Source: Oscillatoriales cyanobacterium
GTDB lineage: Bacteria; Cyanobacteriota; Cyanobacteriia; Cyanobacteriales; Microcoleaceae
NCBI GenBank assembly: GCA_004293365.1
Contig: RDYN01000008.1
Span: 16,625 to 80,624, forward strand
Length of the DNA: 64,000 bases
Reading direction: 5' to 3'
Below are positions 35,646-45,664 of the stretch, piece after piece. The notes under the pieces are model-generated. The model did not search any database and was not told the DNA's origin. It was given only the letters and a program-made list of their open reading frames with translations. Made by a program: the position numbers and the translations under genes. Each line of letters begins with the position of its first letter. Position 1 is the stretch's first letter.

Positions 35646-38600
35646 ATGTTTATTCCCTCTCTCAGTCAGGTCATTAACCGCAATCCCCTCACCGTCACCC
35701 CTGAGACGCCCGTAGAAGAGGCGATCGAGCTGATGAGCAGCACAGGAGCCAGTTACGTCCTCGTGGTAGAACCGCGCGGGCATTCTCAACTGGGAAATCC
35801 GACGAACGGGACTTCCCCACAATCGCGACAACAGTCGGGTTTCTACAACGGCGTACCGCGTGCGCTACCGCCATCCGTCAACGGGCAGAGTCTCAACGGC
35901 TCAAAACCATCCTATCCGGGTGGGCAGACGGTGCTGGGGATTTTTACAGCGCGTGATGTCGTACAGCTAAATTCGATCGGCGCTGCTTTGAGGGGATTTG
36001 CGATCGAGCAAATCATGATCAGAACCGTAACTGTAGCCCGAGAATCGGAAATTCCCGACTTTTTTGCCTTAGCAAATCTGCTGGACAAACATCTGATCGG
36101 GCATTTGCCAGTCGTCAGCGACGCTGAAGAACTTGTCGGTTTAATTAGCTCTCAAAGCTTGGTACAACTGTTGCAAGAAATTGGGGAATCGCCACAACCA
36201 ATTAGCAGCCCTTCGCCACCCTTGGCGTTCCCTCCGCCGCTGCCAATTTTACATCGGAAATTAGAGCTGCCCGCGAGTTTAATTAAACTCGATCAAATCC
36301 CTCAAATCGCAGCCTCGCGAATTATTCACGCTCCTGCTACTGCTTCGGTTCGCTATTTGGCGCAACTGATGTTCCGACACAATGTTAGCTATGTATTAAT
36401 TACTGAAACCCCGGAACCAAACTCGAATGGTGCAGCTCAAAATTCCAAATTTACAAATCCCAACCTCCACAAACTCGTTGGGGTGGTAAGTTCGCGGGAC
36501 ATCGTACAGTTGCAAGCCGCGGGCAGAGACTCCAGCAGAATTAAAGCAGGAGCGATTTGCAGCAGTTCGCCACCCCTGGTACGATCGCACTCTAGCCTGG
36601 AAGCAGCCATCGCCCTGCTGCAAAAACACTACTGCCAGTTGCCTCTATTAGTCATCAACGACAGCAATCACCCGATCGGAATTGTCAATCCTCAAACTAT
36701 CCTTTTACAAGCACTGGACTCAAAATCTCTGCATTCAGGCTTGCTCGCTTTGCAGCGCCAGCTAGAATCTAGCAACGCGCAGTACAAAAAACTCTTAGCA
36801 GAAATACAGCTTCCAGCAGCCAATCGCTACCCAGATGCAGAAATTGCTCAAAACATTAGCGTCGCGCCGCCCCCAAATCTCCCCGCTACCGTCAACAATC
36901 AGGGGATTTGGGATTGGAATCTCGAAACTGATGAGTTTTTTTATTCGGCGCAATGGCAAGAAATGCTCGGCTACAAAGAAGGGGAAATCTCGAATCGGCG
37001 ATCGGAATGGTGGAGTCGCATTCACCGAGACGACATTGATGGAGTGAAGGCAGCTTTAGAAGATCACTTCGCACAAAAAACAGCGGATTTTGCAGCCGAA
37101 TATCGAATGCACTGCAAAGACGGCAGCACTCTCTGGGTGCTCAACCGAGGTCAAGTTTTGCGGAGCGCTGCGGGCAAGCCGCTGCGGGTAGTCGGAACTC
37201 ATACAGATATTACTCCAAACCAGCAGTTAGAACTCAAAAACTGCGATGGTGTGGAGCAATTCCAAGTATTTGATGCTTTGAAAGCAACAGTAATTTTTCA
37301 GATGGATGCGGCAGGGGTTTGGACATTTCTCAACCGCGCTTGGACTGAAATTACGGGTTTTTCGGTGGCTGAAAGTTTGACCACTAATTTTTTAGATTGG
37401 GTGCATCCAGATGAGCGCCCGCATTGTGCAAATTTATTGGAGTCTTTGCTGTCGGGAAAATCAGCATTTTATCGGCGAGAACTGCGATTTAAATACAAGT
37501 TGGAGTCGGCAAAAAACGAATTAGGAATTCAGATTGATTCAGGTTTTGTTTCAGTTGAAATATTTGCCCAAGTCCGGCGGAATTCCCAAGGTGAAATAGT
37601 GGGAATTTTAGGAACCTTGCACGATGTCTGCAACCGCGTTGAAGGGGTTGAGGAACTGCGGGAAAGCGAGCGCGCAATTCGATCGCTCTACGAGGTAATG
37701 GTGGGCTCGTCAGGCTCTTTTGACGAGCGAACGGCCCGGTTGCTGGCCATGGGTTGCAGTCAGTTTGGGATGGATATCGGGCTGTTGGGTAGGGTTTTGG
37801 GCGATCGCTACGAAGTGCTCGCGGCTTATGTACCGCAAGATTTTCCCTTCGGATTTGCTAAAGGAGACGGTTTTTCTTTGAGCAGAACCTTCGAGCGAGA
37901 GGTTTTGCGATCGATCGAACCTATTTCGATCGAATCAGCCGGCACTACTGAGTGGAAGCAGCATCCCGCTTACGCCGTGCGCCGCTTGGAGGCTTTTGTC
38001 GGCACGCGGGTAATAGTCCAAGGGCGAGTTTTTGGCACTTTGAGCTTTACTTCCCGCACCCCTAAACCTCCTTTAAAACCCCTGAATTTTGAAATTTTAA
38101 AGCTGATGGGCAATTACATCGGCGCGGAAATTGCCCGCGAAGAGCGAGAGCGAACTTTGCAGCGACAGTACCAGCGCGTATTGCTGCTCAAACAAATTAC
38201 TCAAAAAGTGCGATCGACCTTAGACACTCAAGAAATTTTTCAGACTACCGCCACCCAAATCGGCCGCGTATTCGGCGTCAATCGCTGTACAATTCACACC
38301 TATCTTTCCCAACCTTATCCCCACCTTCCTTGCGTCGCAGAATACCTAGAACCAGGTCACGAATCGGCTTTAGATTTAGAACTTTCTGTTACTTACAACC
38401 CCTATACCGAAAAACTACTCGCAGAAGATATAGCCCTGGCATCTCCCGACGTGTTTGCCGATCCCTTGCTCGAATCTTCCGTACCGATGTGCCGCCGCAT
38501 CGGATTAAAATCTATGTTGGCGGTTCGCACTTCCTATCAAGGAGAACCGAATGGCATTATTACTTTGCATCAGTGCGATGCAACTCGCCAGTGGACTCCC

Positions 38601-41135
38601 GACGAAATTGAACTCTTAGAAGATGTTGCCGCTCAAGTCGGAATTACCTTAGCTCAAGCACTGCTCTTAGAAACCGAAGTTCAGCGACAGCGACAGTTGG
38701 CAGAGCAAAATGAAGCTTTGGAGCAAGCGCGAGAAGCGGCGGAAGTTGCTAACAGAGCTAAGAGCGAATTTTTAGCGACTATGAGTCACGAAATCCGCAC
38801 TCCGATGAATGCGGTAATCGGGATGACCGGTTTGCTGCTGGATATGCAACTAACTCCAGAACAGCGGGATTTTGTGGAGACAATTCGCACCAGCGGCGAT
38901 GCTTTGCTAACTATTATTAACGATATCCTCGACTTTTCCAAGATTGAATCGGGGAAAATGGATTTGGAACGCAGCCCCTTCGATCTGCAAAACTGTATAG
39001 AAGAATCTCTGGAATTGCTGGCTCCTAGAGCGTCGGAAAAAGGTTTAGAGTTGGCTTACTTTATTGATGATTCTGTTCCAAAAAATATTTTAGGAGATGT
39101 CACGAGGCTGCGCCAAATATTAGTAAATCTGCTGGGAAATGCAGTTAAATTTACAGAATCTGGAGAAATAGTAGTCTGCTGTACGGCTCGGAAAATTGAA
39201 CAATTACCTGCTAAAAGTTTGCCGGAAATCAGCAATATTCTAGAGCCGCAACCGCTAGCAATTAACCCGGAAAAACTGGCAGGTAGGAGACTGTACGAGA
39301 TTCAATTCGGTGTCCAAGATACGGGAATTGGGATTCCGCCAGACAGGATCGATCGCCTGTTTAAAGCTTTTTCGCAGGTGGATGCTTCCACAACGCGACA
39401 TTACGGCGGGACGGGCTTGGGATTGGCTATCAGCCAGCGTTTGAGCGATATGATGGGGGGTAAAATGTGGGTTGTCAGTCAGGTTGCTCCCGGAAGTTCT
39501 AAGTCTCAACCTGCTGTTTCTGCGATCGGACAAAGTACGGCAGGAACGCCCCCTGCGGGATTTTCTGGGCCGTCGATATCGGGTTCGGGTTCAATTTTTT
39601 ATTTCACAGTGATTGCTGAAGCCAATGAAAGCGCGGTTGAGGAAAAACCACCGGAATTTACTGTTGGTAAGCGTTTGTTAATTGTCGAGAATCATGCCAT
39701 TAACCGGCAAGTTTTGATTCGGCAAGCTGAGGCTTGGGGCCTGATACCTGTGGCTGTAACTTCGGGCGCTGAGGCTTTGGAAATCATCAAAGAAAACTCG
39801 GCGATCGATTTGGCTATTTTGGCGATGAATCTACCAGATATGGACGGCGTGTCTTTGGCTGTGGAGATTCGTTCATGGGAGCTGAGCAATTTGTCTAGCG
39901 ACGACGGGCTAAATCCTAATGCCATCAAAGTAAAAAGCCCTCGCAAAGTTACGCTACCTTTGGTGCTGTTTACTTATTTGAGCAAGGCGGAAGTTTGGAA
40001 AAAACTTGAAACTACAGAAGTACATTTTTCGGCGTTTTTAACTAAGCCTCTAAAACAGTCGCAGTTTTATAATGTATTGCTGCAAGTTTTTGGATATGTT
40101 GCCGGTAGAAGCAGCAAGGGAGAACTTTCAAATGTGGCGACTTTGACTTCGGGATTGAAGTATTTTGAAAATTCTCAAGAACAGCACCGCGCGCAGCGGA
40201 CTCCTGCGGTTTTAAGGCAGGTTCCGAGCAATTCTGCGCCACACGATCCAACTAATTCTAGTCAGATTCGGATTTTGCTAGCAGAGGATAATGTGGTCAA
40301 TCAAAAAGTCGCTACGCATTTGCTCGACAGGATAGGATATCGGGCGGATATTGCGGCTAATGGCTTGGAGGTTTTGGAGGCGCTGAAGCGACAATCTTAC
40401 GATGTTGTGCTGATGGACGTGCAGATGCCGCAGATGGACGGTTTGGAAACGACGCGCCGCATATGTGCGGAATGGCCAGCCAACAATAAGCCGAGAATTA
40501 TTGCGATGACGGCTAATGCCATGCAGGGCGATCGCGAAAAGTGTCTGGAAGCAGGTATGGACGATTATATTACTAAGCCCGTGCGCCGGGAAGAGTTGGC
40601 CCTCGCCCTCAGCAAGTGCCAACCTCTGCGCCGGGATGAATTGAATGCCGTTACTGAGCCAAAAAATCCCGATATTTCCGATAAAAATGGCAGTAATGCT
40701 GCTAGACATTCAAGCGTGCAACCGCCAGCAAATTCGCAGATTAATTTTGAGGTTTTGCACAATCTCCGCGAGCTAGACGATGAGGAAGATCCCGATTTTT
40801 TGGGGGAGTTGATTCAGATATATTTGTTAGATGCACAGCAGCATTTAGAAACAATTAAGGAAGCTATTTATCTGGGGGATGCTGACAGTTTGAAGCTGGC
40901 TTCTCACACGCTGAAGTCGAGCAGCGCCAATTTAGGAGCGGTGTCTTTTTCGGAAGTATGCAAGGAGTTGGAGTTCATGGGCCGCGTGGCGGTTGAGTCT
41001 GGAGGGGAACAGGTGTTTGATGCGAGGGCGGCGCGCGATCGCCTGTTGGAAGCCGAAGCGGAGTGGGAAAAGGTACGGGCGGCTTTTGAGACGGAATTGA
41101 AAACGGGGAATTTGCGATCGCAAATGGGGAATTAG
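35646..41135 (+). CDS. Giant hybrid histidine kinase: CBS-PAS-GAF-HisKA-ATPase-receiver-receiver-HPt
   Basis: The protein has 1829 residues. In order: four CBS motifs as two pairs (about 1-370), a PAS_3-like domain (about 415-520; [14 protein letters not shown]), a second PAS (about 535-665), two GAF domains (about 675-850 and 860-1020), HisKA with H1048 in [10 protein letters not shown], and HATPase ([21 protein letters not shown]). A first receiver follows (about 1345-1475), with Ala at 1393 where the phosphoacceptor Asp should be. The second receiver is intact (D1591 in [11 protein letters not shown]), and an HPt domain carries H1754. The relay His-Asp-His is complete. The GAF domains lack the Cys-His pair of bilin sensors. 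CBS pairs usually sense adenine nucleotides. ATG 35,646 begins the first CBS motif. Confidence 0.92.
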   Translation: MFIPSLSQVINRNPLTVTPETPVEEAIELMSSTGASYVLVVEPRGHSQLGNPTNGTSPQSRQQSGFYNGVPRALPPSVNGQSLNGSKPSYPGGQTVLGIFTARDVVQLNSIGAALRGFAIEQIMIRTVTVARESEIPDFFALANLLDKHLIGHLPVVSDAEELVGLISSQSLVQLLQEIGESPQPISSPSPPLAFPPPLPILHRKLELPASLIKLDQIPQIAASRIIHAPATASVRYLAQLMFRHNVSYVLITETPEPNSNGAAQNSKFTNPNLHKLVGVVSSRDIVQLQAAGRDSSRIKAGAICSSSPPLVRSHSSLEAAIALLQKHYCQLPLLVINDSNHPIGIVNPQTILLQALDSKSLHSGLLALQRQLESSNAQYKKLLAEIQLPAANRYPDAEIAQNISVAPPPNLPATVNNQGIWDWNLETDEFFYSAQWQEMLGYKEGEISNRRSEWWSRIHRDDIDGVKAALEDHFAQKTADFAAEYRMHCKDGSTLWVLNRGQVLRSAAGKPLRVVGTHTDITPNQQLELKNCDGVEQFQVFDALKATVIFQMDAAGVWTFLNRAWTEITGFSVAESLTTNFLDWVHPDERPHCANLLESLLSGKSAFYRRELRFKYKLESAKNELGIQIDSGFVSVEIFAQVRRNSQGEIVGILGTLHDVCNRVEGVEELRESERAIRSLYEVMVGSSGSFDERTARLLAMGCSQFGMDIGLLGRVLGDRYEVLAAYVPQDFPFGFAKGDGFSLSRTFEREVLRSIEPISIESAGTTEWKQHPAYAVRRLEAFVGTRVIVQGRVFGTLSFTSRTPKPPLKPLNFEILKLMGNYIGAEIAREERERTLQRQYQRVLLLKQITQKVRSTLDTQEIFQTTATQIGRVFGVNRCTIHTYLSQPYPHLPCVAEYLEPGHESALDLELSVTYNPYTEKLLAEDIALASPDVFADPLLESSVPMCRRIGLKSMLAVRTSYQGEPNGIITLHQCDATRQWTPDEIELLEDVAAQVGITLAQALLLETEVQRQRQLAEQNEALEQAREAAEVANRAKSEFLATMSHEIRTPMNAVIGMTGLLLDMQLTPEQRDFVETIRTSGDALLTIINDILDFSKIESGKMDLERSPFDLQNCIEESLELLAPRASEKGLELAYFIDDSVPKNILGDVTRLRQILVNLLGNAVKFTESGEIVVCCTARKIEQLPAKSLPEISNILEPQPLAINPEKLAGRRLYEIQFGVQDTGIGIPPDRIDRLFKAFSQVDASTTRHYGGTGLGLAISQRLSDMMGGKMWVVSQVAPGSSKSQPAVSAIGQSTAGTPPAGFSGPSISGSGSIFYFTVIAEANESAVEEKPPEFTVGKRLLIVENHAINRQVLIRQAEAWGLIPVAVTSGAEALEIIKENSAIDLAILAMNLPDMDGVSLAVEIRSWELSNLSSDDGLNPNAIKVKSPRKVTLPLVLFTYLSKAEVWKKLETTEVHFSAFLTKPLKQSQFYNVLLQVFGYVAGRSSKGELSNVATLTSGLKYFENSQEQHRAQRTPAVLRQVPSNSAPHDPTNSSQIRILLAEDNVVNQKVATHLLDRIGYRADIAANGLEVLEALKRQSYDVVLMDVQMPQMDGLETTRRICAEWPANNKPRIIAMTANAMQGDREKCLEAGMDDYITKPVRREELALALSKCQPLRRDELNAVTEPKNPDISDKNGSNAARHSSVQPPANSQINFEVLHNLRELDDEEDPDFLGELIQIYLLDAQQHLETIKEAIYLGDADSLKLASHTLKSSSANLGAVSFSEVCKELEFMGRVAVESGGEQVFDARAARDRLLEAEAEWEKVRAAFETELKTGNLRSQMGN

Positions 41136-41400
41136 TCAGTAGTCATTAGTCAGTAGTCATTGGTCATTGGTCATTGGTCATTGGTCATTGGTCATTGGTC
41201 ATTGGGCATTAGTCCTTAACCAGGATATTTAATTAACCGCGCTCAATGAGTAATTGAAAATTACCGATTACCCATTACCAATTACCGATTACCAATTACC
41301 AATTACCCCTTATCAATTACCAATTCTCCATTACCAATTACCAATTCTCCATTACCAATTCCCAATTACCAATTCCCCATTCCCAATTCCCCATTCCCAA
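41135..41400. repeat. Heptamer tandem repeats (CATTGGT and AATTACC types)
   Basis: The kinase stop is followed by AGTCAGT and AGTCATT units, then about seven CATTGGT units (41,157-41,213). Further on, imperfect ATTACCA and ATTCTCC/ATTCCCA units continue up to 41,400. Such 7-bp short tandem repeats are typical of filamentous cyanobacteria and probably expand by slippage. Confidence 0.9.
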
Positions 41401-41409
41401 AATAGCTAT

Positions 41410-42117
41410 TTAACTTTCACCTAAATACGCTTTGCGAACAGTTTCATTTGACTGCAAATCGGTAGCAGTACCTGCAACTACCACCTCACCAGTTTGGATC
41501 ACATAACCGCGGTGAGCTACACTTAAAGCCATGCGGGCGTTTTGTTCCACCAGTAAAATAGTTGTTCCTTGAGCGTTAATATCGCGGACGATCGCAAAAA
41601 TTTGACTGACTAACATCGGCGCCAAGCCCATACTCGGCTCATCCAACAATAGCAAACGGGGGCGCGACATCAAAGCCCGGGCGATCGCCAGCATTTGCTG
41701 TTCCCCCCCGCTGAGAGTTCCCCCTTTTTGACTAATTCTTTCTCGCAAACGGGGAAATAAATTTAAAGCTTTTTCCATATCCGACTTGATACCGAGAGTA
41801 TCGTTGCGGAGATAAGCACCCATTTCCAGGTTTTCTTGTACCGTCATGCGCCCAAAAATCAACCTTCCTTCGGGGCTTTGAGAAATGCCTAAACGGACGA
41901 TCGCCTCTGTAGACAGCGATTCCAAAGGCTTACCCTCAAATAATACAGTGCCGCTGCGCGGGCGCAGCAATCCTTGAATCGTGCGGAGAGTTGTACTTTT
42001 CCCCGCCCCGTTGCTACCGATTAATGTCACAACTTCTCCCTGCGAGACAGTTAGCGATACTCCTTTGAGAGCGTGAATATTTCCGTAGTAGGTATGTATG
42101 TCTTTGATTTCTAGCAT
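41410..42117 (-). CDS. livF: Branched-chain/neutral amino-acid ABC transporter ATPase LivF
   Basis: This ATPase of about 235 residues has Walker A GSNGAGKST, the signature LSGGEQQMLAIARAL, Walker B LLLLDEPSMGLAP and the short form typical of LivF (begins LEIKDIHTYYGNIHALKGVS). Together with LivG it powers uptake of hydrophobic or neutral amino acids through LivH and LivM. ATG 42,117 is preferred to one 15 codons upstream that adds an unconserved leader. It is the last of five transporter genes spread over 10 kb and is split from livG by a plus-strand PEP-CTERM gene, so it needs its own promoter. Confidence 0.93.
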   Translation of the reverse strand: MLEIKDIHTYYGNIHALKGVSLTVSQGEVVTLIGSNGAGKSTTLRTIQGLLRPRSGTVLFEGKPLESLSTEAIVRLGISQSPEGRLIFGRMTVQENLEMGAYLRNDTLGIKSDMEKALNLFPRLRERISQKGGTLSGGEQQMLAIARALMSRPRLLLLDEPSMGLAPMLVSQIFAIVRDINAQGTTILLVEQNARMALSVAHRGYVIQTGEVVVAGTATDLQSNETVRKAYLGES

Positions 42118-42537
42118 AATTACTCTTTCTGCTTTGTCCTTTGTTATATTATCCCGACTCATTATAAAGTTTTATTGCATTTATTTAAAATAAACCTTTT
42201 TTATAGTAAGCAGTATTTTTACTTAAATCAACACGCAGCGAGCGATCGAATACCGTGTAGTTTGAGCAATTGAGCAGTCGTGCAAAAGTCAGGCTTTTTC
42301 TGCGATCGATCCTTATGCAGACAGGATTATATCGAATCGCACCATTGAAGAAACTAAGACTAGCAGAAGTTTTTGCCACCAACTTTACAGAACTTTTAAT
42401 CAAACAAAGGATTTCTTGACAGTAACTTTATAACTACCTCTAAGTAAAGAGATAGTATGAATACGTAAGGGAAATTAACCGCTAGTAATTACGAAAATAA
42501 CAGCACTTAAAACTCGGCAACTTTAAGGAGATTCATC
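42118..42537. other. Intergenic region between divergent livF and PEP-CTERM genes
   Basis: These 420 bp hold promoters for two divergent genes. A short open frame on the minus strand (42,185-42,403) shows no family features and is not called. AAGGAGATTCATC precedes the ATG at 42,538. Confidence 0.35.
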
Positions 42538-43380
42538 ATGAAATTAAATCACAGCACCGGAGCAATCGCATTTTTATTAGTAACTCCTTTAGTAACAGGC
42601 TTGACTGTAGGTATAGCGCCCAGCAATGCTGCCACAATAGCAGGTTCTGCGGCCGAAGCAAGCATTGACGCATTCAGTCACAGACCCACAGATACAAGTA
42701 CATCTACTAATACTAATACCTTGGCGATAGCTAACAAAGGTGTTGTGATTAGCGAAGCCAATGCTGAGGCAGTTTTTATATCTAACTGTCACGAATTGCT
42801 AGCAGCAAATCTCTCGAAGAGTCAAGTCACAGGTAGCGGCAGCAACTATGTCGGTTTAGCCGAAAGTCAAGCAACAGTTATCGGCGACTTCGATATTGAT
42901 GCCCAAGAAACTTTTTCCTTCAATTTCCAGACAGTTTTAAATCTTTTGACATCAGTTGAAAACAGCCAATCCGAACGCGCCCGAGCGAGTGGAAGTATAT
43001 TTTTTGGGTTGATTAACACTGTTACCAACATTCTGTTAGACTCCTTTGAACTTGTCAGCTTTTTAGACTCTTCTGGGGGAAGTTATTTTAATTTTTCCGC
43101 CAGCAACAGCTTTCATCCCACAGCAATTAATTTTAAGTTTATGGCGGCAGGAAGTACAGCAGAAAGCCTCCTGTATACTTCTGGGGTGTATTCGCGGACA
43201 TTTGACAGCGCCACTAACTTAAGATTAGTAGAAGTTAAGAACAATATCGCAGAAGCAGAAGCAGAACCACAAGCAGTTCCCGAACCGAGTACAGTATTAG
43301 GTACTTTAACCTTTTTAGGCTTGCTCTTCAAGAGCAGAAAACCCAAGCATAAATTGTCTGAAATCCCATCAAAAGTTTAG
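42538..43380 (+). CDS. PEP-CTERM sorting-domain protein
   Basis: The 280-residue exported protein has a signal peptide (TGAIAFLLVTPLVTGLTVGI, cleavage near SNA-A at about 31). It ends in a PEP-CTERM signal: VPEPST (about 249-254), a hydrophobic stretch (VLGTLTFLGLLF) and a basic tail (KSRKPKHK). Such proteins are processed by exosortase and placed on the cell surface or in extracellular polysaccharide. The 200-residue central part is Ser/Thr/Asn/Ala-rich and not recognised. It has a strong AAGGAG site and interrupts the transporter gene cluster on the opposite strand. Confidence 0.88.
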   Translation: MKLNHSTGAIAFLLVTPLVTGLTVGIAPSNAATIAGSAAEASIDAFSHRPTDTSTSTNTNTLAIANKGVVISEANAEAVFISNCHELLAANLSKSQVTGSGSNYVGLAESQATVIGDFDIDAQETFSFNFQTVLNLLTSVENSQSERARASGSIFFGLINTVTNILLDSFELVSFLDSSGGSYFNFSASNSFHPTAINFKFMAAGSTAESLLYTSGVYSRTFDSATNLRLVEVKNNIAEAEAEPQAVPEPSTVLGTLTFLGLLFKSRKPKHKLSEIPSKV

Positions 43381-43473
43381 CAAAAATCCCCGAACCTCTA
43401 TGCGTAGGGTGCGCATTGCGCACCTCACTTATCTCTTACAAAAGTTCTTTTAATCAAATTTTGGGACGATGCT

Positions 43474-43668
43474 GAAACCCCATCCCACAATTTTTTTATT
43501 GTGGGATGGGCTTCTATAGCAATCCTAAATCATTTGCATAATTCTTGTAGCGGCTCGCTTGCCCCGTGGTTGCCCGATAGATAGGGGGTAGGCATTCTTG
43601 GCACTACCCCTACAAATTTATCTGAATCATTTAAGATTGCTATAGCCCGTCCTAATTATTTTTGCAAT
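43474..43668. repeat. Second copy of the TTGTGGGATGGGC repeat, interrupted
   Basis: CATCCCACAA...TTGTGGGATG forms a hairpin at about 43,478-43,508. The copy resumes after the inserted element with CCCGTCCTAATTATTTTTGCAA, matching the uninterrupted version at 33,915-33,990. A GGTGCGCATTGCGCACC palindrome lies just upstream at about 43,409. Confidence 0.7.
43514..43645. mobile_element. 132-bp palindromic element with CTATAGCAATC termini
   Basis: It begins CTATAGCAATCCTAAATCAT and ends ATTTAAGATTGCTATAG; about 20 bases at each end pair with one or two mismatches. It encodes nothing and sits inside a copy of another repeat family, which shows that it was inserted. This is a MITE-like, non-autonomous element; no clear target duplication was seen. 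Confidence 0.75.
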
Positions 43669-43681
43669 TCAACTCTAACCA

Positions 43682-44461
43682 TTACCCATTAGCATCTTCT
43701 TCTTTGCCCAAATATGCCTCAATCACGCGAGGATCGGCGCGAACTTCTGCGGGGGTTCCCTCCGAAATTTTAGTACCGTACTCCATCACACTAACCCGAT
43801 CGCTAATACCCATCACCACCTTCATATCGTGTTCGATCAGCAAAATACTCAAATCCAACTCATCGCGAATCCGGTAAATAAAGCGAGTTAAATCAGCCGT
43901 TTCATTGGGATTCATCCCCGCAGTCGGTTCGTCCAAAAGCAGCACTTTCGGATCGGAAGCCAAAGCCCTCGCAATTTCCAATCTGCGCTGGTCGCCGTAG
44001 GAAAGGTTTTTTGCCAACTCCGGCGCTTTCTTCATGCCTAAACCGACGAAATCTAGCATAGTCAGGGCTTTTATTTTAGCTTCCCGTTCCTCGGTAATCG
44101 CAGTCGGTGGGCGGAGGATTGCACCCAACAAACCTGTTTTCATTCTGCTGTGCCTGCCTACCAAAATATTGTCCAGCACTGTCATATTGTTAAACAAGCG
44201 GATATTTTGAAAGGTTCTCGCAATCCCGAAGCTGGTTAGGCGATCGGGCGGTAAACCCGTGATATTCTTATTTTCGAGCAGCAAGTTACCGGCACTCGGT
44301 TTGTAGATACCAGTCAGCATATTAAAAAAAGTAGTTTTTCCCGCACCGTTGGGGCCGATCAAACTGGCGATCGAGCCTTTTTCCAAGATTAAACTAACTT
44401 GGTTGACCGCTGTCAAACCGCCGAATCGCATTGTAAGTTGCTGTGCTTCTAATAGTGACAT
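43682..44461 (-). CDS. livG: Branched-chain/neutral amino-acid ABC transporter ATPase LivG
   Basis: The 259-residue ATPase has Walker A GPNGAGKTT, signature LSYGDQRRLEIARAL, Walker B VLLLDEPTAGMNP and the long LivG-type insert between Walker A and signature (ARTFQNIRLFNNMTVLDNILVG). It closes with AYLGKEED. It pairs with LivF. ATG at 44,461. Upstream on the same strand is a methyltransferase and then livM; the 338-bp repeat-filled gap before livG makes readthrough uncertain. Confidence 0.94.
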   Translation of the reverse strand: MSLLEAQQLTMRFGGLTAVNQVSLILEKGSIASLIGPNGAGKTTFFNMLTGIYKPSAGNLLLENKNITGLPPDRLTSFGIARTFQNIRLFNNMTVLDNILVGRHSRMKTGLLGAILRPPTAITEEREAKIKALTMLDFVGLGMKKAPELAKNLSYGDQRRLEIARALASDPKVLLLDEPTAGMNPNETADLTRFIYRIRDELDLSILLIEHDMKVVMGISDRVSVMEYGTKISEGTPAEVRADPRVIEAYLGKEEDANG

Positions 44462-44629
44462 TTTGATGGTGTTTCCTAATATTAGTTTTGAACTTCTCGG
44501 GTAGGGTGTGTGACTGCAAATAGATTTAGGTGAAGTCTAGCAGGCTTCTGGCGTCACGCACCTTTCTAAATATATGTGGATTTGAGCCTCGAATTTGTTA
44601 TTGTGGGTAATTTTTGTTACTTGGATTTG

Positions 44630-44846
44630 GTGGGGTGCGTCAGCAAAAGATTGTTTGAGTTGAGTCTAATCTCTCTCTGACGCACCCTACTGAATTTCTG
44701 GGATTGGGTAGGGTGCGTCAGCAGAAGATTGTTTGAGTTAAGTCTAATATCTCGACTGACGCACCCTACTGAATTTTCTAACGTCAGGAGAAGATTGTTT
44801 TAGGTGAGTCTAATATCTCGACTGACGCACCCTACTGAATTTTCTA
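44630..44846. repeat. Three direct repeats with AGGGTGCGTCAG/CTGACGCACCCT arms
   Basis: Units of about 70 bp occur three times (the last lacks its left arm), each with GGGTGCGTCAG, AGAAGATTGTTT, GTCTAATATCTC and CTGACGCACCCTACTGAATTT. The arms can pair as hairpins. The third unit extends into the 3' end of the methyltransferase reading frame. The 44,462-44,629 part has a related, more diverged unit. Confidence 0.85.
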
Positions 44847-45645
44847 ACGTACACACAAAATAGAACTTAAAAAGATTAGATTCCAGGGAACTGAGAGGGC
44901 GATATTGTGCGTGCAAATCTGCCGTCGAAAAGTTTTCAATCAGTTTGAGATTTAATTCCTCAGCCAAAGAGGCAATTTGGTCAAAACCAGTAATCCACGG
45001 TGCATACATACTTTCGTATTTATCTATGTAATCATTGATATCTTGGTAGCCCGTTGTTCTCAAAATCACCTTCTCTGACATATAATCAAAAGACAATCGA
45101 AAACTCTTCACATTGTCGCGAATTTGTTCTAACACAAATATTACATCTTTTTTGGCAAGCAAGGTTGTGTTGCCTTCCCACAAAAAATATGTCTGTATAT
45201 CGAAATCAAATTCGCTCTGTTTAAGCAAGGAGATTAAACCGTCTTTTACGTAATCGCCGGGAATGTAGCGAACATTGGCCGTAATTTTGTTGGCTTTGAG
45301 AGTTTCTTCCTTTAATTGCAGTGTCGCGCGGTCTTCTATTTCAAAATAAGTAGCTTTTTCTCCATTAATTCTCGCAGCGCGAGTATCCAAGCCGGAGCCT
45401 AAAATCACTACTTGTTTGCAACCTCCTAAAATTTGATTTGACAAAACATCATCAAAATATTTAGTCCGCAACTTAACCATTTCTTTGGCTGCGGGAGAGT
45501 TTTGAGCTATTTTAGCAGCGATTTCTTTTGTTTCCTCATTCAGCCAAATTTTTACTACGTTATCAGTGTAAAGCGGGGCTATTTCTTGGTTTTCTTCTGC
45601 TCTAAATTCGGCAACGATAAAAGCAGTACCAGTTACATTGCTCAT
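44800..45645 (-). CDS. SAM-dependent methyltransferase of the Ppm1/LCM (TIGR00027) family
   Basis: The protein of about 281 residues matches the leucine-carboxyl-methyltransferase-like family: NVTGTAFIVAEFRAEE near the start, the SAM-binding glycine loop VVILGSGLDTRAARI, an acidic residue after strand 2 (YFEIED), and YFLWEGNTTLL. The acceptor is unknown. ATG 45,645 is preferred; the frame is open to an ATG at 45,681 that overlaps the end of livM. The last 11 residues (VGCVSRDIRLT) are encoded by the neighbouring repeat, so the natural C terminus was altered by repeat insertion. Lies between livM and livG on their strand. Confidence 0.82.
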   Translation of the reverse strand: MSNVTGTAFIVAEFRAEENQEIAPLYTDNVVKIWLNEETKEIAAKIAQNSPAAKEMVKLRTKYFDDVLSNQILGGCKQVVILGSGLDTRAARINGEKATYFEIEDRATLQLKEETLKANKITANVRYIPGDYVKDGLISLLKQSEFDFDIQTYFLWEGNTTLLAKKDVIFVLEQIRDNVKSFRLSFDYMSEKVILRTTGYQDINDYIDKYESMYAPWITGFDQIASLAEELNLKLIENFSTADLHAQYRPLSSLESNLFKFYFVCTLENSVGCVSRDIRLT

Positions 45646-45664
45646 GGCTAATTCTTCATCCTTA

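Noticed and set aside
41135..41400. Possible CRISPR or coding repeat
   Set aside because: The unit is only 7 bp and degenerate; typical cyanobacterial short tandem repeats.
42185..42403. 72-codon minus-strand frame upstream of livF
   Set aside because: No family features, no ribosome-binding site, AT-rich promoter region.
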